DNA of 64,000 bases from Larix kaempferi (lineage: Eukaryota > Streptophyta > Pinopsida > Pinales > Pinaceae): the NCBI GenBank assembly GCA_027924585.1, contig BSBM01000125.1, positions 2,609,001-2,673,000 of the forward strand, given 5' to 3'. Shown here piece after piece: positions 56,304-64,000 of this stretch. The notes below the pieces were generated by a model. The model ran no database searches. It was not told the DNA's origin and worked only from the letters and a program-made list of their open reading frames with translations. The position numbers were made by a program, and so were the translations under genes. Position 1 is the stretch's first letter, and each line of letters opens with the position of its first letter.

Positions 56304-58070
56304 ATGACTCACCACACCAAGCTTGAGGATAAGCTTGAAGGGGATGATAATTTTTTAGCCTGGAAGTATAGGATTGGGTTAATCCTAGAAGAGATTGAGT
56401 TGGAAACTTATATAAGTGAGGAGGTTCCAGTCCCAGAGGGAGAAGAGGCTAAGGCCTTACACAAGAAGAACTTGGTCAAATCCAAGAGAATCATTGTTGA
56501 TTCTATCAAGGACCATCTCATACCCCATGTGTCTTCCATAAAGACACCTAAAGAGATGTTTGACTCCTTGACCAAGTTGTTTGAAGGAAAGAACATAAAT
56601 CAGAAGATGAATCTACGGAACCAATTGAAAGGGGTAAAGATCCAAAATGGAGAGACCATCCAATCCTACTTTTCTAAGGTCTCTCAAATCAAGGAACAAC
56701 TTGAAGCTATGGATGAAGTGGTGGAGAATGGAGAAATTGTAATGACCACTTTGAATGGCCTACCTAGGTCATGGGACTCCTTCATCCAAGGAATATGTGC
56801 AAGAAAGAAATTGATCTCTTTCAGTAGATTGTGGGAGGAATGTTCACAAGAAGAAGCTAGGCTTGTGGCTCGAAAAGAAAAGATGGAAAATGAAGATCAA
56901 GCTCTCAGAGCACACACCAAGAAAAGAAAGTTCAAGAAGGAGCAACCTCAGAGCAGGATATCTTCACACCACCAACACCACCATCATCAAAGAGATAAGA
57001 AAGATCTGAGATGCTTCATTTGTAATGAGAAGGGACACTTTGCCTCAGTTTGTCCCAAGAACAAAAAGGGGTACAACAACAACAAGGGAAACAAGAAGAG
57101 ATATCATGCTCATGCTGTTGAGGATGATGAACCTCCCAAGAAGAAGACTAGAGGAGAAAGTGAAGATTCTTCAAGTGAAGAAGAATATGTTATCATCTCT
57201 ACTCTCACAGGTACTATCTCTCATGGGTATGATGATTGGCTTATTGATAGTGGGGCTTCAAAACACATGACTGGGTTTAAAGAATCCTTTATGTATCTAT
57301 CTGAACATGAGTCACCTCACAAGGTGAAACTTGAGGATGACTATCAATATCCTATAAAAGGAAGTGGTGAAGCCTCCTACAAACTAGACTCTTGGAAGTC
57401 TTTGAAGATGAAAGCTGTTCTATATGTACCTGGGCTCAAGAAGAATCTTCTCTCCATATCATCTTTGGATGCAAAGGGAATGAGAGTTGCATTTGTGGAT
57501 AGCCAAGTACTCATGTGGCCTAAAGGTAAAACCATAGATGATGCAGTAGTGATTGGAGAGAAAGAGGGAGGATTATACAAATTAAAGGGACAACGTGAAC
57601 ATGCCATGGTACATGAATACATGGAGCCAAGTGAACTTTGGCATAGAAGGCTTGCACATGTGCACTATAGAGCACTACCAATTGCAAGAAAAGCAGTAGA
57701 AGGTCTTCCTAAAATCCAATCAAAGCATGAAGGTATTTGCAAAGGATGTGCAAAAGGAAAGAACACAAAGAAGGCATTTCCAAGTAGTGAAAGCAAAGCA
57801 AAAGGAATCTTGGAGATTATCCACTCCGATGTATGCGGTCCAATGTCATCCGATTCTCTGAGTGGGTATGTATATTATGTTTCTTTCATTGATGATTTCT
57901 CTAGGAATACTTGGGTTTATTTCTTGAAGAATAAAGATGAAGTGTTTGATAAGCTCAAGGAATTCAAAGCCTTAATAGAAAATCAAACTGATAAGAGGAT
58001 CAAGACCTTTAGATCTGAAAATGGCGGAGAATTCACTTTAGTGGAATTCAAGGAATTATGCAGTGACTGA
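56304..58070 (+). CDS. Copia-2 gag, protease and integrase N-terminal half
   Basis: 588 uninterrupted codons. The start MTHHTKLEDKLEGDDNFLAW is the usual copia gag opening. UBN2-type gag covers about residues 60-200. The knuckle LRCFICNEKGHFASVC (CX2CX4HX4C) is at about 236-250, and the protease WLIDSGASKHMT at about 312. GAG-pre-integrase LWHRRLAHVHY is near 445 with the CKGCAKGK pair near 480. The integrase first Asp HSDVCGPM is near 507. The second catalytic position reads FRSENGGEF instead of the family RSDNGGE, an Asp-to-Glu change. The frame ends in TGA at 58068 inside the integrase core. Confidence 0.93.
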   Translation: MTHHTKLEDKLEGDDNFLAWKYRIGLILEEIELETYISEEVPVPEGEEAKALHKKNLVKSKRIIVDSIKDHLIPHVSSIKTPKEMFDSLTKLFEGKNINQKMNLRNQLKGVKIQNGETIQSYFSKVSQIKEQLEAMDEVVENGEIVMTTLNGLPRSWDSFIQGICARKKLISFSRLWEECSQEEARLVARKEKMENEDQALRAHTKKRKFKKEQPQSRISSHHQHHHHQRDKKDLRCFICNEKGHFASVCPKNKKGYNNNKGNKKRYHAHAVEDDEPPKKKTRGESEDSSSEEEYVIISTLTGTISHGYDDWLIDSGASKHMTGFKESFMYLSEHESPHKVKLEDDYQYPIKGSGEASYKLDSWKSLKMKAVLYVPGLKKNLLSISSLDAKGMRVAFVDSQVLMWPKGKTIDDAVVIGEKEGGLYKLKGQREHAMVHEYMEPSELWHRRLAHVHYRALPIARKAVEGLPKIQSKHEGICKGCAKGKNTKKAFPSSESKAKGILEIIHSDVCGPMSSDSLSGYVYYVSFIDDFSRNTWVYFLKNKDEVFDKLKEFKALIENQTDKRIKTFRSENGGEFTLVEFKELCSD

Positions 58071-58824
58071 GGGATTAAGAGGGAGTTGACCACTCCTTAC
58101 AATCCACAATAGAATGGGGTTGCAGAAAGGAAGAATAGAACTATCATGGAAGCAGCTTCATGGAAGCAGCTTCATGGAAGCAGCTTCATGGAAGCAGCTC
58201 GGGAAATGCTTCATCACCATGATCTACCTATGCACCTATGGGCAGAAGCATCTAGGACAGATGTATATGTGCAAAATGGGAACACCTCACAAGATACTTG
58301 ACAACAAGACACCTGAATAAGTTTTCTCTGGTAAGAAACCAAAAGCTAGCCATCTCAGAATATTTGGTTGTCTAGTATACACACACATTCCAAAGGAAAA
58401 GAGTACAAAGCTAGATCCTTCAGGAAAGAAGGGCATCTTTGTGGGTTACAGTGAAAGCTCAAAGGCTTATAGAATCTACTTTCCAGGGTTCAAGAAGATT
58501 GACATTAGCAGGGATGTAACATTTGACGAAGACTCAGAATACATCAAATCAAGGAAGACACATGTTGAAGACAATGAAGAACCAAGGGTAACCAGAACTC
58601 AAGACACCACTATGAATGAAGCAATTCCAGAAGAAGATCGTAAAATTGAAGATCCACAAGAACCTGTAAATCCACCCTGTGAGAAGCACTCTCACAAGAG
58701 GAAACCAGCATGGGCTAGAGAGCGCATTCAAGATTAAGAAAGGTATGGTATTCCAGAAGAAGAACATAGAGAAAGAAAAAGGAGTAGGTCACACACCAGC
58801 TATGTTTCCTTACTCTGTGACATT
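58071..58824 (+). pseudogene. Copia-2 integrase C-terminal half and linker
   Basis: The same frame continues GIKRELTTPYNPQ, stop (TAG at 58110, Gln in the family), NGVAERKNRTIMEAA with the catalytic Glu. Four 14-bp copies then follow at 58146-58201 (see findings), then HHHDLPMHLWAEASRTDVYV. A one-base insertion near 58276 shifts the frame to ILDNKTPE, stop (58318), VFSGKKPKASHLRIFGCLVY, KKGIFVGYSESSKAYRIYFP and SRDVTFDEDSEY. It ends IQD, stop (58735), before the RT. All blocks are in the expected copia order. Confidence 0.92.
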
Positions 58825-59706
58825 ATGAACAAAGAACCTTCCAGTTATGAAGAAGCAGCAGAAAAGAAAGAATGGAAGGATGCCATGGTCGAGGAATACC
58901 AGTCGATCATGAAGAATGATGTTTGGGATGTGGTCCCAAGACCAGAAGGGAAGTCTGTGGTGACTTCCAAGTGGATCTATAAGATCAATCATGCTGCAGA
59001 TGGAAGCATAGATAAATACAAGGCAATATTTGTAGCTCGTGGCTTCTCCCAGAAAGAGGGGATAGATTATGAAGAGAACTTTGCACCTATAGCCAGATAC
59101 ACTTCCATCAGAATAGTACTTGCTCTGGCTGCAGTGATGAAGTGGAAGATACACCAGATGGATTTCAACACAGCTTTCTTGAATGGTGTAGTTGAGGAGG
59201 AAGTGTATGTGGAGCAGCCACTCAGTTTTGAGACACATGACAGGAAGTCACATGTATGCAAATTGAAGAAATCCTTGTATGGATTGAAACAAGCACCTAG
59301 GACATGGTACGGAAGGATAGACATCTTTCTATCCAATTTGGGCTTTACCAAGAGTAAAACGGATTCCAACCTTTACTACAAGGTTGAGAAAGGCAATCCA
59401 GTGATACTCCTATTGTATGTGGATGACCTATTTGTGACAGGTGAGGATAGATTTATTGCCGACACGAAGAGGAAGCTTTCTTCCAAGTTCGAGATGAAGG
59501 ACTTGCGTATGATGCATTATTTTCTAGGTATGAAGGTGTGGCAGAGTGCAGATGGAATATTCCTTGGACAAGCGAAGTATGCAGTAGAGATCTTGAAGCG
59601 GTTCGGGATGATGGACTGCAAGGCCATGGCCACACCTATGTCACCAAACTTGAAGCTATTGTGTGATGCTTCATCTGAGTCGGTTGATGTCACAGTGTAT
59701 CGTTAA
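58825..59706 (+). pseudogene. Copia-2 reverse transcriptase
   Basis: 293 codons covering most of copia RT: EYQSIMKNDVWDVVPRPEG, KYKAIFVARGFSQKEGIDYE, ENFAPIARYTSIRIVLALAA, QMDFNTAFLNGVVEEEVYVE and LKKSLYGLKQAPRTWYGRID. The catalytic LLLYVDDLFVTGE is at about residues 196-208, with HYFLGMKVWQ after it. The YVDD motif is intact. The frame ends in TAA at 59704, where the family has Gln (YRQMIGSL), and reading continues in register in RNase H. Confidence 0.95.
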
Positions 59707-60339
59707 ATGATTGGGTCCTTGATGTACCTAACGAACACAAGACCAGATATTTGCTTTGCGGTGAACACCTTGAGCCAGTTTCTGACAGATCCTAGACATG
59801 TTCACCTGATTGTTGTAAAGCATATTCTGAGGTACCTGAAGGTTACGGTTGATTATGGGCTCAAGTATGATTCGAATCAAAAGTTGAACCTCGAGGGTTA
59901 TGTTGATTCAGATTGGGCAGGTAGTGTTGCAGATAGGAAGAGCACTTTGGGGTGTTGCTTCAGTATGGGATCATGTGTGATCTCTTGGCTTAGCAGGAAG
60001 CAGTCCTGCGTAGCACTGACTACAGCCGAAGCAGAGTATGTAGCATCTTGTTCGATCAGTTGTGAGGCAGTATGGTTGAGGAAGCTACTGTATAAGGTAT
60101 TTGATCTCCCATTGGATGCTACCTGTATCTTCTGTGCAAACCAGAGTTGTGTGAAGTTGTCTGAGAACCTAGTGTTTCATGACAGGTCGAAGCATATCGA
60201 GATCAAATATCACTATATCAGGGATATGGTGCAGAGAGGAGCAGTGAAGCTCCTGTATGTTGCGATGGATGAGCAGATTGCAGATGTGTTGACCAAACCA
60301 CTAGCCAAAGTGAAGTTTGAGTACTTCAGAGAGAGGCTT
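59707..60339 (+). pseudogene. Copia-2 RNase H, cut at its C-terminus
   Basis: Begins MIGSLMYLTNTRPDICFAVN and contains the RNase H acidic motifs: GYVDSDWAGSVADRKSTLG (Asp), TTAEAEYVASC (Glu) and HDRSKHIEIKYHYIRDMV. It ends KVKFEYFRERLCN at the boundary near 60340. The last codons read from TGTAACATCCC are already foreign. Normally about ten more residues and the polypurine tract would follow. Confidence 0.93.
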
Positions 60340-63300
60340 TGTAACATCCCGACATTTTCATAAAATTTAAAAAAAATTAAATCGCCATAAAAAGAACTAA
60401 TATTGAAAAATGCAGAAATAATAAAAATAAATATTCAGCAATTAATAAAAGTGTCGCTTGGTAGTAACAATTTAATGCTTGTGTCTTTTGTCTTTTAATG
60501 ACGTCATGAAAATCAATTAATGATTATGTACTTTATTCGTATGCTGGAATGATTGAAAATTTATGATGCATTGGAAAAAAAAATTCTTTTGACAAGTGCT
60601 GACAGTTTAAATTCTCTGGATGATGATGAAAGGGGTCCCACGAGGTGCCCCGAGGCTTACTTAGCTATTCCGCTAAAGCACTGCACTCGTCCTCCATGCG
60701 CAGGTTCGCAGGTAAGAGATAGCGATATAAATCGAAACTACTTGTGAATTTCGATGCCACAGGTATGGTCTCCTTCCAATTTTGTAAGATGAACCTGTCT
60801 CTCTCAAGACTGCAGATAATGTCCATTTCAGGGTGTGTTTGTTGTGAATGTTTCCAATAAGTGTTGATGATTTTACGTAAGGTCATTCCATGAATGCCTT
60901 GCTACTGTTTAAGTAATTCTTTTTATAATAATGACGGTGACAGGTTGATGACAAGGACGCATGGTCTTAAGTCATACTATGGAGAGATTGACAACATGGT
61001 TCTAAACTCTATTGCCTGGTAAATTAAAAATGGTGATGTCTTAAGCATTAACACCCAACCATGCAATGAATGCGATGAGTCCTTGGGTGGGACCATACCC
61101 TTACAATGTGTTTATATAACTTGTGGTGTGGACAAGCTTTATGAGCTCTACAACGATCCCTATAGTGAACTATACAAAAGACTCTATGTAATGGGAAGAG
61201 TCAAACCATGCCCTATGGTTGCTCACAACCTTAGTGTATATTTATAAGCTATGAATGTGGTTCGAAAATGATTAGATGGGATCGTATGAGACCTTTGGTT
61301 ATATGCTATTGGTGATCATTATACATTGATAATATTTACATGGTGAAACTTTTAACATTGGTTGGAATGGATTGGCAGGTGGAATGATGGCCCTGCAAAA
61401 GCCTGCATACGAATCGAGGGTGTATTAAATGATTAGGTTTGTAATTATTGTTCCTGGCCACTGTGTTAGGGATAGTGTTACGTGCACGTCTATGTGGATG
61501 TTTTCGGCATGATAAGGTTTGGCAATTGCTGAGTTGTAACGGCTTCCTGCCCTGCTATCAACCGATATGGCAACTCCGTGGCTTGGGTGGTAGATGAGCC
61601 ATTTAATGCTGCACCTGCCACCTTCCAACGTGGCTTGATGTGGGTGAATCTCCGCCGTTGATCGTTGTGTATTGGGATAATCCGAACCCTCACGTAACTT
61701 ATGGATTCTTTGTAACGTTTCTTGGTCATTTGCTCGGTGGTAGGGTTTTGGAGGTGAGGCCAACTGGCCAAGAGGCACTTAAGGTTTGCTGGTTTTTCTA
61801 GCCTCCCTCGGGCTCGATCCTGAGACCGGTAGCAACCCTCAGTCTGCAAGTGAAAGTTATCCATGGAAGCCAAGTCTGGAATGATGGTGTGGTAACCTAG
61901 AGGTGGGATGAGTGCATCTATGCCGGCATTGTCGTAGCTTGCAAGTCTGGGTTTTCAATTGAGTTGGAAGTTTTTGGGAGGTATCCCTCACCGTGGTCTT
62001 CGAACTGGGTGCATCTTTTTCACAGTGGATGGGTGCTGGCTACGTCGAAACTTTGTCACAACTCAGGTAATGTATTTGTTGCAAAGGTTTTCCCACTATT
62101 CTTTGTTGCATGCATTTCTACCTCATGATCCAATGATTAACTTGTTGTACGGTTGTTGGCAGGTGACCCTCGACGAATCCACAGGGTGTCGAAATAGTTG
62201 AAGAGGAAGAGAACTTAAGCGAACCCACTGGTAAGCTTCGGTGGTATCCCTCCTTAGTGGTTATCCTGGAATCAGACTTGATGAGCAAGTGTTGGTAATA
62301 TGCCTTCGTGGCAGTGGATTTGTCTCGCCTGCAGCATTTGGGCAACCTTCAGTTTTTTAGTTTTGTTGATAGAATAGGTGATGTAAATGTTTAAAATATG
62401 TGTCCGGCCATTCCTGGCATCATCGAGTTTAGCAGGGTTGAACCCTTGTGTTTGCAAATATTCTTGCATCATTCCGTTTTATGTTTTATCGTTTGAGTAC
62501 TTCTGGGTTGATGCGTGAGGAGATACGTTAATAGTAACTTTGTTTTCAGTACTTGTTGTGTGTATAAATGGTGTGGGGTTTCGAAAGGAACCTCCAGCAA
62601 AAGATAGTGGCGACCGTAGGGTGTAACTACTATTATTTTTAATGGAAACAATAATATTCAGGGTTTAATGGCTATGTTTAGTAAATTTGGTCTTCTCGTT
62701 TTTGTATCTGTATCTAATAGCCGGTTAAGATATTTTGGGTTTTATATCTGCGTATAGTGTTGTTCGATCTTCTCATTCTTGAACTCAGATCCACAGATTG
62801 AAAGGCATGTTTTCAGTTGTTTAAATAAAATGTGGCTATATGCCGAGAAATATAAAGGAAGTGGTTTTTTTTTTAAAGCATAAGTGATAACGTTAAACCC
62901 TAGCTATCAATGTGAATGAAATCTACATGTCTAAATTGATGTTTTAAAGGAATGAGAATAACAATTCTCGATTCGGCAATTTAATTGTCTGTGGTAATTG
63001 AAACCTTCGATTTGGCAACTGTTTAAATGTTTAAAAATAATAATGTATTGAAAACCTGTTGATCCCAGCTAGGGTATAGGGATATTACGATTTAATCTGT
63101 TAATTTAATAAAACTTATGTTTTCCCTAGTTGTTAATAACTTGGTATTTTGTGATGTAAGTTTTATCACATGCAATTGATAGTTCAGGAAAACAAAGACA
63201 ATAACAGTGCAATCGTCAGATAATTTGATTGCTTATGAATACGTAGTTTTTCTATTCTATCTATTTATTCCTGTATTCGTCCATCTTGGACCTCTGATGA

Positions 63301-64000
63301 AAGGATAAAATACACAGTAGCATTCTTTCTTTCTGTACAATATAATACAGTGAAGACAATATGCGTATAAGAACAATCAGATTCTAAAGCAATAAGAAGA
63401 TAGAAAAATGGGAATATGGTTAAACATAATGCATACTATTGTTTACTTTGAAATAATTAATAAAGATCAATAAGTCATAATGATCACCTTCAGGAATAAG
63501 AAAAGAACCTACTGCTATACTTAATTTTGGTTAAGTTGTTTCAACACACATAAATGGATAATAAAACAATACATGCATAGATCTCATCTATAGCTGCTAA
63601 AATATAAGATGCATGATAAACATAGGTCTGTGCATGGGTGGTCTTTGGTTTAGATATTTAGATGCATGCTAGGTTTCACTTTTAGCTGGGCAGATTTAAT
63701 GCTACCTCTCTGTACTGGAGTACGATGCAGCTCCACGCATGGGGAAAAATGCAGAGGAGTCATTTTATCAGTTCAACAAATCTAAATTAATTAGGATCTG
63801 ACATTTTCTACTATTGATCATTAAATAAAAATACTAAGCCATTTTCTGAGAGCATTCATGTGATTTGAAAAAGAAAACACAGCAGAATAGAACCTGAGGG
63901 TAATGGGAGGAACAAATCACTCAAGAAACCTGTTCCACCCAACCTACTTCCAAACAGCCAAGATGTCTGCCTTATGACCCTCGAGCCTATCCACTGATCC
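60340..64000. other. Unassigned sequence starting with an LTR-like end
   Basis: Begins TGTAACATCCCGACATTTTC, the kind of end seen on plant gypsy LTRs, exactly where copia-2 coding is cut. No matching CA end, target duplication (expected ggctt), primer site or protein motif was found in the next 3.6 kb. Open frames (up to 127 codons at 61490-61873 minus) overlap in several frames and resemble nothing. It may be one very long LTR, or an LTR plus internal sequence of a non-autonomous element, continuing past the window. Confidence 0.45.

Larger units (their letters stand above)
55159..60339 (+). mobile_element. Copia-2: Ty1-copia element with 5' LTR, truncated at its 3' end
   Basis: 5' LTR, primer site, 580-bp leader and a near-complete gag-protease-integrase-RT-RNase H chain on the plus strand. 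The final residues (FRERL) run straight into a TGTAACATCCC boundary at 60340, so the polypurine tract and 3' LTR are missing or displaced beyond the window. Five in-frame stops, one frameshift and a 42-bp in-frame repeat expansion are present. Confidence 0.9.

Noticed and set aside
61425-61873. Two overlapping minus ORFs (117 and 127 codons)
   Set aside because: They overlap in different frames with no motif and no splice context, so I kept the region as unassigned.

Overview
This window is nuclear DNA from a plant with a large, retrotransposon-rich genome. The evidence is plant-type Ty1-copia and Ty3-gypsy polyproteins, tRNA-iMet and tRNA-Asp primer sites, decayed plant L1-type LINE protein, and one exon of a SWEET sugar-transporter gene. 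There is no operon structure, rRNA or tRNA. I see no intact host gene. A gymnosperm or another giant-genome plant would fit, but nothing here fixes the taxon.

Layout. 1-4411: a minus-oriented LTR (2699-4411) with its primer site and about 2.7 kb of gene-poor internal sequence, including a higher-order tandem repeat. 4412-32936: one minus-strand copia element (copia-1) opened by nested insertions. A chromovirus-type gypsy element (gypsy-1, 6062-31032) sits in its GAG-pre-integrase motif. Gypsy-1 is itself split by a 13.7-kb block (7778-21514: copia and LINE debris, a lone LTR, satellites) and by a young non-autonomous LTR element (23615-29337) that carries one unrecognised 799-codon ORF. Gypsy-1 has lost its reverse transcriptase catalytic domain by deletion.

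32937-37176: degenerate satellites, a broken SWEET exon, a short inverted repeat, and an array of a short GGTGC-type motif. 37177-50289: a minus-strand gypsy element related to the Tat group. Its pol carries an extra RNase H upstream of the RT, while its ordinary RNase H has lost catalytic residues. Each long LTR contains a separate sense ORF of about 613 codons. 50290-54619: a two-exon 96-aa reading frame, a second motif array like the one at 35.9-36.4 kb, an unrecognised spliced reading frame, and a 213-bp tandem repeat. The two arrays suggest that a large DNA transposon was split by the Tat-like element.

54620-60339: an LTR fragment, then plus-strand copia-2 with 5' LTR, primer site and nearly complete gag-pol broken by five stops and a frameshift. 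It ends abruptly at a TGTAACATCC LTR-like boundary at 60340. 60340-64000 holds nothing I can identify.

The best candidates for undescribed biology are the LTR-encoded ORF of the Tat-like element, the single ORF of the young non-autonomous element, and the unrecognised spliced frame at 52.7-53.4 kb. All domain calls are from reading translations by eye; no search was run.
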